NCBI RefSeq assembly: GCF_003149185.1
Contig: NZ_QGDO01000007.1
Coordinates: 124,001-188,000, forward strand
Length of the DNA stretch: 64,000 nucleotides
From: Sediminitomix flava
Lineage (GTDB): Bacteria; Bacteroidota; Bacteroidia; Cytophagales; Flammeovirgaceae
Direction: 5' to 3'
Part shown: piece by piece, positions 28,269 through 37,011 of the stretch
How the letters are laid out: every line of letters starts with the position of its first letter
Position numbering within the stretch: the stretch's first letter is position 1
The notes under the pieces: model-generated
What the model was told of the DNA's origin: nothing
The model's input: only the letters and a program-made list of their open reading frames with translations
The model's database searches: none
Translations under genes and position numbers: made by a program

Positions 28269-29615
28269 ATGAAAAAATATATTCCGATTGATATGCCAAA
28301 AGATTTTGGATTTGCACTTGACGGTTTTGAGCAAGCTACCCAAAATCAAATGAAGCAATTTATTGAGAAAGCACACAAAGAAGGGAAATGGAGAGCAACC
28401 GAACATATTCTTTTTGATCCTAATAGCACAGAATTTTGGGCTTATTATACACAGAAAGCACTAAACCCAATAAAAGCACCCAAGAAAGGTTCTCAATTAG
28501 AAGAAAAGTTTGCTCCTTATCGTAAGACACAATTCAACTTAGAACCCAAAGGTTTTAAAGAAGAAAAATCTTATCGGATGAGTGCGGTTGGAGACTTGAT
28601 GAGGGGAAAACATGCAGATAAATCAAAAGACAGAATATATGAAGCTGTTGAAGACTTAATCTTTAGTGCAGATTGTATTTATGGAAATCTTGAATCTACA
28701 ATAGCTCTTGGTGAGCCAATGGGAATTACCGATGGGTTTAAAACTGGAGGAACTCCTAGTATCGGTCTTACTAGAGATGAGTATAAAGGTTTGACTCGAC
28801 ATAAAGGACGTAAGTTTGATGTACTTCAACTTGCCAATAACCATGTGATGGATAATGGACAAGAAGGAATAGAATTGAACATGTCTGTGCTAAATCAAGA
28901 TGAGATCAGTTTTACTGGAGTCTACGAAAATGAATCTGACTCTCAAGAAGTAATGTATACTACGCACAACGGCATAAAAATAGGTTGGGTAGCTCATACA
29001 TTCTCTGTAAACTTTAAGCCTATTCCAAAAGATGAACCTTGGTTAGTGGATATCACCTCATTTTGTGTTGAAGAAAATCCTGATATGGCAAGGATAGAGC
29101 AGCAAATTAAAAATGCAAGAGCTGAAGGTTGTGACTTAGTTATTGTTACCCCTCATTGGGGTGCCGAATGGGAGTTTTTCCCTTGGCCTGAGCAAATGGA
29201 TTGGGCTAGAAGGTTTGCAGAACTTGGAGCGGATGCAGTAATTGGTACACATCCTCATGTTATTCAGCCTGTAGAGATTTATACTCCTAAAAGTGATCCT
29301 GATAAATCAGTACCCATTCTTTATAGTTTAGGGAATTTCATCCCGATGGCAGGGCCCAGTTATACGGTATTGAGTCTAGTTGCTAATTTAAAGATTTCGA
29401 AAGGGCAATTGAATGGAGCTGATCGTACAATGGTGACAGGCTTGGAAATTACCCCAGTAGCATTTATGGGAGAAGAAGATGATGATCAAATATATGCTTC
29501 AATCGTTCCACTTGCTGAATTAAATAATAGCAATCTTGATCCTGATACGCAAGATTTTGTAAATCGAATTAATAGTTATGCAGATTTCGTGATCGGAGAA
29601 GACTGGAGGAAATAG
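28269..29615 (+). CDS. CapA-family protein (poly-gamma-glutamate capsule-type metallophosphatase)
   Basis: A 448-residue CapA-superfamily protein. The core motifs are present in order: SAVGDLMRG, YGNLEST, LANNHVMDNGQEG, VIVTPHWGAEWEF and VIGTHPHVIQPVEIY, a calcineurin-like metal site rich in His, Asp and Asn. I choose ATG 28269. The TTG at 28224 would add 15 poorly coding residues. There is no signal peptide or anchor, unlike the membrane CapA of poly-gamma-glutamate synthesis, so a cytosolic role is likely. Cotranscription with the amide-hydrolase gene suggests work on an amide-linked substrate. This is inference. Confidence 0.82.
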   Translation: MKKYIPIDMPKDFGFALDGFEQATQNQMKQFIEKAHKEGKWRATEHILFDPNSTEFWAYYTQKALNPIKAPKKGSQLEEKFAPYRKTQFNLEPKGFKEEKSYRMSAVGDLMRGKHADKSKDRIYEAVEDLIFSADCIYGNLESTIALGEPMGITDGFKTGGTPSIGLTRDEYKGLTRHKGRKFDVLQLANNHVMDNGQEGIELNMSVLNQDEISFTGVYENESDSQEVMYTTHNGIKIGWVAHTFSVNFKPIPKDEPWLVDITSFCVEENPDMARIEQQIKNARAEGCDLVIVTPHWGAEWEFFPWPEQMDWARRFAELGADAVIGTHPHVIQPVEIYTPKSDPDKSVPILYSLGNFIPMAGPSYTVLSLVANLKISKGQLNGADRTMVTGLEITPVAFMGEEDDDQIYASIVPLAELNNSNLDPDTQDFVNRINSYADFVIGEDWRK

Positions 29616-29722
29616 TTTTATATGACAACATCTTATCTTAGTAGGTTTTAAGTTTAAATCTGGAGAGTATTTTACTTTCCAGATTTGCTTTTCCTTTACA
29701 AGACAAATAACCCATTCTATCT

Positions 29723-30988
29723 ATGGTAAAAGAAAAAAATAAATCGGATAAACGAACAAACGCTCAAACTTACGATTTTGAAAAAGTCTGTCAGTTTATT
29801 AAAAATGTGGGAAAAGCAGCACATCAATATGGTTCTACCACAATGCAATTAGAAAGTTACTTAACCCAACTGACTACAAGTTTTGGATACCAAGGACTTT
29901 TCCGAGCAACTCCAACAGAAATACTTTTCAGTTTCAGAGAAAATACGAATTCAACAGATACAATATATATAGAACCAGTACCACCAACAGACTTTAATCT
30001 AAACAAACTGTCGTTGTTAGGTAAACTTGTCACAGATGTAAACTCAAAAAAACTTAATCTAATTGAAGCAGAAAGACACTTGGAGCGCATTGAGGATACA
30101 CCAGCTCCCTGGGGTTTAAAAGTAATCGCAATAAGTTTTGTTTTGGCAGGCGCAGGCTTTGCGATGATGTTGTCTGGTAGCCTACCAGATGTGTTACTTT
30201 CTGCCGTATTTAGTGTAGTAGTATTGATTCTACAACCACTTATAGCCATTTATGGAGGACATCGAGCATCAGATTGGTCAGCTCTTCTTACAGCTCTTGT
30301 AATTGGGGTTTTAGCTGCAAGCTCAAAAATCTTTTTTCCAGTTGTTAACCTGATCACTGTGACTGTAAGTTCATTGATCATACTCATACCTGGTTTTTCG
30401 ATAAGTACAGGGATCATTGAGATGACAAGTAATCATGTGGTATCAGGTTTAGCTAACCTCATGAATGGATTACTTTATTTGGTGAAACTCTTCGTTGGAA
30501 CTTGGTTAGGAATTTATGCGGTCGAATTAGTTTACACATTACCAGAAACAATAATAGCGGAACCTATAGCTCAAACTTGGCTATTGCTCTTATTACCTCC
30601 AATGATGTGTGCCCTAGCTTGTATTTTCCAAACAGCTCCTAAAAACTTTTTGGCAGTGGTACTTATCAGTTCAAGTTCTTTATTAGGAATGGTAGTTGGG
30701 GGTATCATGTTAGATGCAAATTTCGGGAATTTAATTGGTACAATTCTTCCTGTTGTATTTTCAAATTTGTGGAGTAGAAAAACAGGAGAGCCTAGTTCTA
30801 TTCCTTTGTTGCCTTCTATCATGCTTATAGTGAGTGGAAGCATAGGCTTTCGAGGTTTAGCTACTATTTCTACAGGTCAAACAGCTTTGGGTGAGCAATA
30901 TTTCATACAGATGTTCATTGTCGCTTTCACTATTGGTGCTGGTTTACTAGTAGGAAATACGATTTCACGTCCAAATTCTAGTTTATAA
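29723..30988 (+). CDS. Threonine/serine exporter family protein (ThrE, fused)
   Basis: A 421-residue protein. The N-terminal soluble half (about 15-145) has the ThrE pattern GKAAHQYGSTTMQLESYLTQL. The rest forms about nine to ten membrane helices covering both the ThrE/YjjP and YjjB parts in one chain. Family members export threonine and serine. The gap after the CapA gene is 107 bp without a terminator or module, so it may belong to the module C operon. A hairpin follows it. Amino-acid efflux would suit an operon that releases amino acids by amide cleavage. Confidence 0.82.
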   Translation: MVKEKNKSDKRTNAQTYDFEKVCQFIKNVGKAAHQYGSTTMQLESYLTQLTTSFGYQGLFRATPTEILFSFRENTNSTDTIYIEPVPPTDFNLNKLSLLGKLVTDVNSKKLNLIEAERHLERIEDTPAPWGLKVIAISFVLAGAGFAMMLSGSLPDVLLSAVFSVVVLILQPLIAIYGGHRASDWSALLTALVIGVLAASSKIFFPVVNLITVTVSSLIILIPGFSISTGIIEMTSNHVVSGLANLMNGLLYLVKLFVGTWLGIYAVELVYTLPETIIAEPIAQTWLLLLLPPMMCALACIFQTAPKNFLAVVLISSSSLLGMVVGGIMLDANFGNLIGTILPVVFSNLWSRKTGEPSSIPLLPSIMLIVSGSIGFRGLATISTGQTALGEQYFIQMFIVAFTIGAGLLVGNTISRPNSSL

Positions 30989-31072
30989 TATTAGAAATAA
31001 CGAAGAGAAGCTGATATTCAGAATAAAAAAGAAAATCCTTAAAATCTCGTGATTTATAAGTTTGCTTGACAT

Positions 31073-31107
31073 AAGCTTGGTGTTTTGAACATCAAGCTTT
31101 CTTTTTT
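31073..31107 (+). terminator. Terminator of the C45/CapA/ThrE unit
   Basis: A 12-bp stem AAGCTTGGTGTT / AACATCAAGCTT (one G-T pair), loop TTG, then CTTTTTT. The AAGCTTG stem recurs in three other terminators of this locus. Confidence 0.85.
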
Positions 31108-31151
31108 AGCTAAAAAATGATGGATTCAGTCATATAAATTCTCAATATGAC

Positions 31152-31213
31152 CGTTTCATACAAACTATAAAATTTTCTGTATAAACAATTTAAATTTTAA
31201 ACTAAGACCTTTG
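31152..31213 (+). promoter_or_regulatory. Promoter module D (TAYAA class), upstream of a secreted C45 enzyme
   Basis: Repeat 1 CGTTTCATACAA (31152-31163), repeat 2 TTTTCTGTATAA (31173-31184), -7 octamer GACCTTTG (31206-31213) followed by TATTGTCATCAAAC. Spacings are 21 and 21 bp. The start codon is 104 bp later. Confidence 0.82.
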
Positions 31214-31316
31214 TATTGTCATCAAACGAAAGGGAAATTAGTTAGAAAAATACAAAAGGTAAAATGTTGAAGTTTAACAATATCCCAAGACTCAATTACA
31301 AAACAAATATAATAAT

Positions 31317-32564
31317 ATGAGAACATTAAGACAGAATTTATTCCTACTCTTAAATCTTTTATTCATGTCAACTTCATTGTTTGCACAAGAAAAAAATGAT
31401 GAATCAGAAATGAAATTAGTTAGAGAATTTGAAGGTGGAAAGCTTTATGAAGCTAACGGATTTCTGATTCCAGTGATATCAGGTTCCAATTTTGAAATGG
31501 GAAAACAATATGGCTTCTTGATGGTCAATGAAATGAAAAAAGTCAGGGATGCAATTCTAGTAAAAGAAGTGGAAGCTGGCTACTTAGATGATGAAACAAA
31601 AGCTATTTGGGTAAATAGAGCATATGAATCGGGTTCTTTACGTACCAAACAATTTTATGAAGGTGTAGCGGAAGGAACAGGATGGACGTTGGAAGATGTC
31701 GTTATGCTAGATCAAATAATGGAGTTTGGTATATATCAATCAAAACTTCATTCTTTTGCAGGTTGTACCTCAATTGCCTCATGGGGAGAAAATTCTAAAG
31801 ATGGAAATATGTATATCGGTAGAAACATGGACTGGAGTCCTGCTTTTACTAAATTCCCTACCGTTCTGACAGTTCGAAAACCTAATGATGGTTCGTATCA
31901 ATTTGCCACAACGGGATGGGCTGGTATGTACGCCGCATTTACAGCAATGAACGAGAAAGGTGTTTATTTAGACCTTCATGATGGAACAAGTATGGGTGGT
32001 TCGGTAGTTGCAATTGACAGACCTTCATTGTTAAATACTTTGGTAGATATGATGAGTGAGACCTCTACTTTAGAGGGTTTAGAATCTAGATATAACGGTA
32101 TGGTTGCAAGTACATCAGCGATTTATACCATTGCCGATAAAAATGGCGCAGCCTCGGTTGAAAGTTCTTCTTTGAATGGAAATAGAGTTCGTAAACCTGC
32201 TCAAAATAATGATGCATTAGTGGTTGTAAACTCTTTTATGGAAGAAAGCTGGGGACTTGGTAAAAGAGAAACAGTAAGTAACTCTTTACGTCGTTTTTCA
32301 AATATGACGGATCGTTTGGCAGAAAATAAAGGAAATATTGATGCTCAAAAGACTAAAGATTTGATGGATCTTAGATTATTTAATGAAGACGATTCTTTCA
32401 AAGAAAATGGAGGTTGTACTAAACCTGCTTTACAAGATGCAGATTTGACTGTTTATCAGACTGTATTTGACATTAATGAGCAAAAGGTATATCTGAAAGT
32501 TCCTGTACCAGAATATTTTGCTGATTGGACAATGATCGACTTGAAAGAGTTGTTTAATGACTAA
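31317..32564 (+). CDS. Secreted C45-type Ntn amide hydrolase/acyltransferase
   Basis: A 415-residue protein with a signal peptide (residues 1-23, cut at LFAQ), so it acts in the periplasm or outside. The nucleophile motif is AGCTSIASW with Gly149-Cys150, the self-cleavage pair of the penicillin acyltransferase (C45) family, followed by YIGRNMDWSPAF and NEKGVYLDLHDGTS. The family hydrolyses or transfers acyl groups at linear amides. About three quarters of its residues match the cytosolic copy immediately downstream (32,884), a recent tandem duplication that gained or lost a signal peptide. Single gene under module D. Confidence 0.88.
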   Translation: MRTLRQNLFLLLNLLFMSTSLFAQEKNDESEMKLVREFEGGKLYEANGFLIPVISGSNFEMGKQYGFLMVNEMKKVRDAILVKEVEAGYLDDETKAIWVNRAYESGSLRTKQFYEGVAEGTGWTLEDVVMLDQIMEFGIYQSKLHSFAGCTSIASWGENSKDGNMYIGRNMDWSPAFTKFPTVLTVRKPNDGSYQFATTGWAGMYAAFTAMNEKGVYLDLHDGTSMGGSVVAIDRPSLLNTLVDMMSETSTLEGLESRYNGMVASTSAIYTIADKNGAASVESSSLNGNRVRKPAQNNDALVVVNSFMEESWGLGKRETVSNSLRRFSNMTDRLAENKGNIDAQKTKDLMDLRLFNEDDSFKENGGCTKPALQDADLTVYQTVFDINEQKVYLKVPVPEYFADWTMIDLKELFND

Positions 32565-32766
32565 TAAATTTCTACCTACACTTAATATAAAGCCCTTACT
32601 TTTTACAGTAAGTTAAAAAGTTGAGGGCTCCTATTATCTTAAATACGCTGTTTTACAAGTATCGATAAGGCTTGCTTATTACTTGGAATACATGATTCAA
32701 TCAGAAAATTATGAATTGATTTTTTTGCTAAAAAAGCTTGAAATAAGCATCGCGAAGAAATCTGAC

Positions 32767-32828
32767 ATTTTCATATAAACCTTAAGTTTTTCTGTGTAAG
32801 AGATTCCTTTTTAAAAGCCCGACATTTG
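32767..32828 (+). promoter_or_regulatory. Promoter module E (TAYAA/TGYAA mixed), upstream of a cytosolic C45 enzyme
   Basis: Repeat 1 ATTTTCATATAA (32767-32778), repeat 2 TTTTCTGTGTAA (32788-32799), -7 octamer GACATTTG (32821-32828) then TAATGTAATCAAAAG. Spacings are 21 and 21 bp. The start codon is 55 bp later. Confidence 0.8.
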
Positions 32829-32883
32829 TAATGTAATCAAAAGTAACACAAATAAATAACACTAAACTAAACAAATCATCACG

Positions 32884-34050
32884 ATGAAAAATCAAGAATT
32901 AAACTTCGTAAAAGAGTATAAAGCTGGTAAATTATATGAAGCAAACAATTTCTTAATTCCTGTACTTGAAGGATCAAATTTTGAGATGGGAGAGCAGTAT
33001 GGAGCTCTAATGGCAAATGAAATGGAAAAAGTTAGAGATACCATTCTTGTAAAAGAAGTTGAAGCTGGTTATTTAGATGATGAAACAAAAGCATTTTGGG
33101 TAAATAGAGCGTATGGTTCAGGTTCTATTCGTACCAAACAATTTTATGAAGGTGTCGCACAAGGATCAGGATGGGCGTTGGGAGATGTCGTTATGCTAGA
33201 TCAAATAATGGAGTTTGGTATTTACCAATCAAAACTTCATTCTTTTGCAGGATGTACTTCAATTGCATCTTGGGGGCAAAACTCGAAAGATGGAAATATG
33301 TATATCGGAAGAAATATGGACTGGAGTCCAGCTTTTAACAAATTTCCTACAGTTTTGACCGTTAGAAAACCGAATGATGGTTCATATAAATTTGCCACAA
33401 CAGGATGGGCTGGAATGTATGCTGCATTTACAGCAATGAATGAAAAAGGTGTTTATATTGACCTTCACGACGGTACAAGCATGGGTGGTTCTGTCGTTGC
33501 ATTGGATCGACCTTCAGTACTAAATACACTAGTGGATATGATTAGTGAGATTTCTACTTTGGAAGGCTTAGAATCTAGATATAATGGCATGCTAGTAAGT
33601 ACATCAGCTATTTATACAATAGCTGATAAAAATGGAGCTGCTTCAGTCGAGACTTCTTCCCTAAATGGAAGTAGAGTTCGTAAGCCTTCAAATAATGACG
33701 ATGCTTTAGTGGTTGTAAATACATTTATGGAGGAAAGTTGGGGATTAGGCAAAAGAGAAACCGTAAGTAACTCCTTACGTCGTTTTTCAAATATGACTGA
33801 TCGATTGGCTGAGAATAAAGGAAATATAGATGCTCAAATGACTAAAGATTTGATGGATCTTAGATTGTTCAACGAAGATAATTCTTTCAAACAAAATGGC
33901 GGTAGTACAAAACCTGCTTTACAAGATGCTGATATTACAAATTACCAAACCGTATTTGATATCAATGAGCAGAAAGTATATCTGAAAATTCCTGTTCCAG
34001 AATACTTTGCAGATTGGACAATGATCGACCTAAAAGACTTATTTAATTAA
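32884..34050 (+). CDS. Cytosolic C45-type Ntn amide hydrolase/acyltransferase
   Basis: A 388-residue paralogue of the preceding gene without its signal peptide. Gly123-Cys124 in FAGCTSIASW is the expected self-cleavage and nucleophile site, and YIGRNMDWSPAF and NEKGVYIDLHDGTS follow. The pair of a secreted and a cytosolic copy suggests the same amide bond is handled on both sides of the inner membrane, or that acylation outside is reversed inside. The isochorismatase-like gene follows after 25 bp in the same operon. Confidence 0.88.
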   Translation: MKNQELNFVKEYKAGKLYEANNFLIPVLEGSNFEMGEQYGALMANEMEKVRDTILVKEVEAGYLDDETKAFWVNRAYGSGSIRTKQFYEGVAQGSGWALGDVVMLDQIMEFGIYQSKLHSFAGCTSIASWGQNSKDGNMYIGRNMDWSPAFNKFPTVLTVRKPNDGSYKFATTGWAGMYAAFTAMNEKGVYIDLHDGTSMGGSVVALDRPSVLNTLVDMISEISTLEGLESRYNGMLVSTSAIYTIADKNGAASVETSSLNGSRVRKPSNNDDALVVVNTFMEESWGLGKRETVSNSLRRFSNMTDRLAENKGNIDAQMTKDLMDLRLFNEDNSFKQNGGSTKPALQDADITNYQTVFDINEQKVYLKIPVPEYFADWTMIDLKDLFN

Positions 34051-34075
34051 TTCAAAAGATATAAGATATAAAAAA

Positions 34076-34579
34076 ATGAAGAAAGCGCTAATCATAATCG
34101 ATGTACAGAATGATTACTTTGAGGGAGGTATTTACCCTCAATTCAATACAACTTCAGTATTAGAACCTACAAAAAAAGCGATAGAAAAAGCAAAACAAGA
34201 AGGTTACTTGATCGTTTTTATTAAGCATGAAGCACCAGAAGGCTTTTTGGTTAAAGGTACAGAAGGTAGTGAAATTCATGCTGAATTGAAGCCTTATCTT
34301 GAGGATGGAATAATTGTTACAAAAACTTTCGCTAATAGTTTCAAGGAGACAAATTTAGAAACAGTTTTAAAAGAGAATAATGTGACAGATTTAATCATCA
34401 CAGGTATTATGACGCAAAACTGTGTGACACATACTGCGATTTCAAAAGAATCTGAAAAGTACAATGTTACGGTAGTTGGAAATGCATGTACAGCACCTAA
34501 TGAAATGGTCCATAATGTAGCTTTGGTAGCACTTACAGAAAGAGTTTCTGTAATAAATAGTATAGAAGGTTATAAATAA
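34076..34579 (+). CDS. Isochorismatase-like cysteine hydrolase
   Basis: A 167-residue isochorismatase-fold protein. The Asp of the triad is in IIDVQNDYFEGG, a Lys probably in VTKTFANSF, and the Cys nucleophile in ITGIMTQNCVTHTA. This set is found in nicotinamidase-like and N-carbamoyl-amide hydrolases. It is the right size for a single domain. It shares an operon with the cytosolic C45 enzyme and may process a small amide released by it. The exact substrate cannot be read. Confidence 0.86.
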   Translation: MKKALIIIDVQNDYFEGGIYPQFNTTSVLEPTKKAIEKAKQEGYLIVFIKHEAPEGFLVKGTEGSEIHAELKPYLEDGIIVTKTFANSFKETNLETVLKENNVTDLIITGIMTQNCVTHTAISKESEKYNVTVVGNACTAPNEMVHNVALVALTERVSVINSIEGYK

Positions 34580-34621
34580 GAATAGAACACTTTCGATCTT
34601 ATCTAAACATATATGAAAATC

Positions 34622-34661
34622 TAGCTCTTTTTCCTTTATAAGGAATAAGGGCTATTTTTTT
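34622..34661 (+). terminator. Terminator of the C45/isochorismatase operon
   Basis: An imperfect 15-bp stem (34622-34636 pairing with 34640-34654) is followed by seven Ts. Confidence 0.75.
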
Positions 34662-34709
34662 ATGGAATAAATCTCAAAAATTTGAGTTGAGAAGGTAGTC
34701 AATTATAAC

Positions 34710-34771
34710 GATTTCGTGCAATTCAAATCTCAATTCGTGTAAAGTATTTCTTTCTAAAAACTGCACCTTTG
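34710..34771 (+). promoter_or_regulatory. Promoter module F (TGYAA class), before a 35-codon ORF
   Basis: Repeat 1 GATTTCGTGCAA (34710-34721), repeat 2 CAATTCGTGTAA (34731-34742), -7 octamer CACCTTTG (34764-34771) then TATTGTCAGAAAAC. Spacings are 21 and 21 bp. It is as good as any of the others, yet no long gene follows. Confidence 0.82.
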
Positions 34772-34807
34772 TATTGTCAGAAAACAATAAAGAAACCCAA
34801 TAAAAAT

Positions 34808-34915
34808 ATGGAAATCACTTCACGAATTTTGAAATACTTTGAGTCATTAATTCATGAATTAGCATCACGAACTTTACTGGAAGGAGATGATTCTGATTAT
34901 ATGATAAATGATTGA
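34808..34915 (+). CDS. Small ORF, 35 codons, unknown
   Basis: ATG 34808 lies 37 bp after the -7 box of module F and opens a 35-residue frame (MEITSRILKYFESL..., ending SDYMIND). It has an amphipathic helical first half and an acidic tail, with no signal peptide. The unit ends at the terminator near 35,075, giving a predicted transcript of about 335 nt. It could be a real small protein, the remnant of a deleted gene, or incidental within an untranslated RNA. Confidence 0.4.
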   Translation: MEITSRILKYFESLIHELASRTLLEGDDSDYMIND

Positions 34916-35035
34916 TTAGCTAACTAAATATGCTCAAAAAAAATATTGAAATTCACTCGAAATAGAGTTAAAACATAGAAAATTAAAATTGTTGTAGTTC
35001 ACATAAATAGTAATATATGAAGTAGAATTTATTAG

Positions 35036-35065
35036 AAATTGCTCGTTAGAGAATAGGTTTGTTAT
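35036..35065 (+). repeat. 30-bp direct repeat, copy 1
   Basis: A 30-bp stretch beginning AAATTGCTCGTTAGAG is identical to 35651-35680. Looser similarity extends upstream (ATATATGA-GTAGAA) and downstream into a terminator stem. It marks the 3' end of unit F. Confidence 0.85.
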
Positions 35066-35074
35066 GATACAAGG

Positions 35075-35111
35075 AAGCTTGATGTAATCAGTACGTCAAG
35101 CTTTGTTTTTT
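35075..35111 (+). terminator. Terminator of unit F
   Basis: Stem AAGCTTGA / TCAAGCTT (35075-35082 with 35095-35102) followed by TTTGTTTTTTT-like sequence. Same stem family as the terminators at 31,073, 35,688 and 41,351. Confidence 0.75.
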
Positions 35112-35152
35112 GTATACTATAGGTGGTATAATTTCTAAGATCATAGTCTGAC

Positions 35153-35215
35153 ATTTTTGTATAAGCTTTCAGTTTTTCTGTATAAATAATTCAATTTTAT
35201 AAGCTAGATATTTGT
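35153..35215 (+). promoter_or_regulatory. Promoter module G (TAYAA class), before a C45 remnant
   Basis: Repeat 1 ATTTTTGTATAA (35153-35164), repeat 2 TTTTCTGTATAA (35174-35185), -7 octamer GATATTTG (35208-35215). The repeats are 21 bp apart. The second gap is 22 bp, the only departure from 21 among the sixteen modules. Confidence 0.75.
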
Positions 35216-35270
35216 AATACAATCATAAGAAAAACAGTCAATTAAGGCTTAAAAAAAATATATAAGTAGG

Positions 35271-35509
35271 ATGATCAATTACGAATTAAAAATAATGCAA
35301 GGGTATGAGGGTGATACATTCCTAATTCCTGTATTAGAAACAGCTCATAATGATGTTGAAAAACCATTTAACACACTCATTATTGAGGAAATGAAAAAAA
35401 CATATGATCTTTTTATAGAATCTGAAAATAGTATTTCTAAGGATTTAGCTGAATCATCAATCAGTTTATGGGTAAACAGGGCTTAAGAACTGATAAACAA
35501 GTAGCATAA
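35271..35509 (+). pseudogene. N-terminal remnant of a C45-type amide hydrolase
   Basis: The 71-codon frame (35271-35486) aligns with residues of the neighbouring C45 enzymes: FLIPVLE, EEMKKTYDLF against NEMEKVRDTI, and LWVNRA against FWVNRA. A stop follows, and the next frame continues RTDKQVA against RTKQ-x3-GVA up to 35509. The Gly-Cys catalytic region and everything after it are gone. The gene is dead, but its promoter module is intact. It is a third tandem copy that decayed. Confidence 0.78.
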
Positions 35510-35650
35510 AATGATAAGTCTTGAAATGGATGAATTTACTTTAGAATAAAGAGAAGAGTAAATACTAAACTTCAACGTAGAGTTTCAAACATAAATTTAT
35601 ACAAACGTTAAACATTTAAACTGAAAATATATGAGTAGAAATTAATGAAA

Positions 35651-35680
35651 AAATTGCTCGTTAGAGAATAGGTTTGTTAT
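35651..35680 (+). repeat. 30-bp direct repeat, copy 2
   Basis: Identical to 35036-35065 and placed in the same position relative to a terminator. Unit G, promoter to terminator, therefore duplicates the outline of unit F. Confidence 0.85.
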
Positions 35681-35687
35681 AGTAAAA

Positions 35688-35720
35688 GAAAGCTTGGTGT
35701 GAAAACGTCAAGCTTTCTTT
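35688..35720 (+). terminator. Terminator of unit G
   Basis: Stem GAAAGCTTG / CAAGCTTTC around GTGTGAAAACGT, followed by TTT. Same stem family as that of unit F. Confidence 0.7.
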
Positions 35721-35871
35721 ATGGATTAATTCAAGTTAGGTCCAATCTGTATTATAACAATTTAATTTGTTTGAGCACCTTCTTATTAATGAAGTAAGAA
35801 CTTGGTTTTGGATATAAAAAAATCCTGAGTAATTAAACCCAGGATTCATTATGAATATCTTAAATAAAGCT

Positions 35872-37011
35872 CTAGCTAGCTACTTTTTGTAGTTTTGGAG
35901 CTTCATGTTTTTTATCATATCTACCATTCCCTAGATTGAATAAAATAGAAAAGTGGCTTTTTAATGCTCCAACAAATGTTCTTTTTTCATGGTATGGTAT
36001 ATCATATTCCTCAGCAGTTGCTTTTACTATTTTAGAAATTTGCTTGTAGTGAATATGACATATATTTGGGAACAAATGATGCTCAATTTGGTAATTCAAA
36101 CCACCAATAAACCACGAGAAGAATGTTGAATTATTCGCAAAGTTCGTTGTTGTTTTCATTTGGTGAATAGCAAAGTTGTTCTCCATACTACCTTCATTCT
36201 CATCATCAACTTTAAAGAACAAAGCTTCTTCAACTACGTGCGCACATTGGAATATAAGTGCAAGGAAAAGACCACAAATAGCATGCATCAGTATATATCC
36301 TAACATTACTTGCCACCATGCAAACGGTAGTAAAACAATTGGAAGTGCAACAAATAATAAAACATATACAACTTTACTTACAGCAATTTCAATTAATGCT
36401 CTTGTCAAAGTTATATTTTGCGTCTTCAATAAATCTTTTTTGTGATATCTTAATACTTGTTGAAAATCTTTCGATGTAGACCAATAAATGGTCATTAAAG
36501 TATAAGATAGTGGTGCATAAATAAACTGAAATCTATGAACCCACTTTCTTTTTTGATTTGGTGACATTCTAATAAAGCCTTGTCCCAAATCCTCATCATG
36601 ATCGTGAATATTTGTGTAAGTATGGTGGAGGAGGTTGTGCTGGATTCTCCAGTTTAAAGGGTAACCACCAACCAAGTAAAGAACTTTACTTACAAAATCG
36701 TTTGTCTTTCTATTATTCGAATATGATCCATGGTTTGCATCGTGCATGATTGAGAGCCCAACTCCAGACATACCAAACCCCATGAGTGCCCACATTCCTA
36801 ACATTACCCATACATTAGTAATGACTCCTGATAACATTAAAACAAGAGGTGACATGTATAATGAAATCATAAATACAGTTTTAATCTTCATCTGATTATT
36901 TCCGTATTTTGTAATGTTATTCTCCTTGAAATAATTGTTTACTCTCCTCTTTAACTCAGCTACAAACTCAGGCCTGTCTGCTCGATTAAACTTAATACGT
37001 GTTGGATACAT
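35872..37011 (-). CDS. Membrane fatty-acid desaturase (front-end/acyl-lipid type)
   Basis: A 379-residue di-iron membrane desaturase. The three His boxes are HDANHGS, HNLLHHTYTN and QIEHHLFP. The Q in place of H in the third box is typical of front-end (delta-5/6-like) desaturases. Two pairs of membrane helices (about 45-90 and 210-255) frame the boxes. No cytochrome b5 domain is fused. It would introduce double bonds into membrane lipid acyl chains. It is a single gene on the opposite strand and has no promoter module. Confidence 0.9.
   Translation of the reverse strand: MYPTRIKFNRADRPEFVAELKRRVNNYFKENNITKYGNNQMKIKTVFMISLYMSPLVLMLSGVITNVWVMLGMWALMGFGMSGVGLSIMHDANHGSYSNNRKTNDFVSKVLYLVGGYPLNWRIQHNLLHHTYTNIHDHDEDLGQGFIRMSPNQKRKWVHRFQFIYAPLSYTLMTIYWSTSKDFQQVLRYHKKDLLKTQNITLTRALIEIAVSKVVYVLLFVALPIVLLPFAWWQVMLGYILMHAICGLFLALIFQCAHVVEEALFFKVDDENEGSMENNFAIHQMKTTTNFANNSTFFSWFIGGLNYQIEHHLFPNICHIHYKQISKIVKATAEEYDIPYHEKRTFVGALKSHFSILFNLGNGRYDKKHEAPKLQKVAS

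Noticed and set aside
29857-30249. Antisense frame of 130 codons inside the ThrE-like gene
   Set aside because: The composition is that of reversed membrane helices and there is no promoter. It is treated as a shadow.
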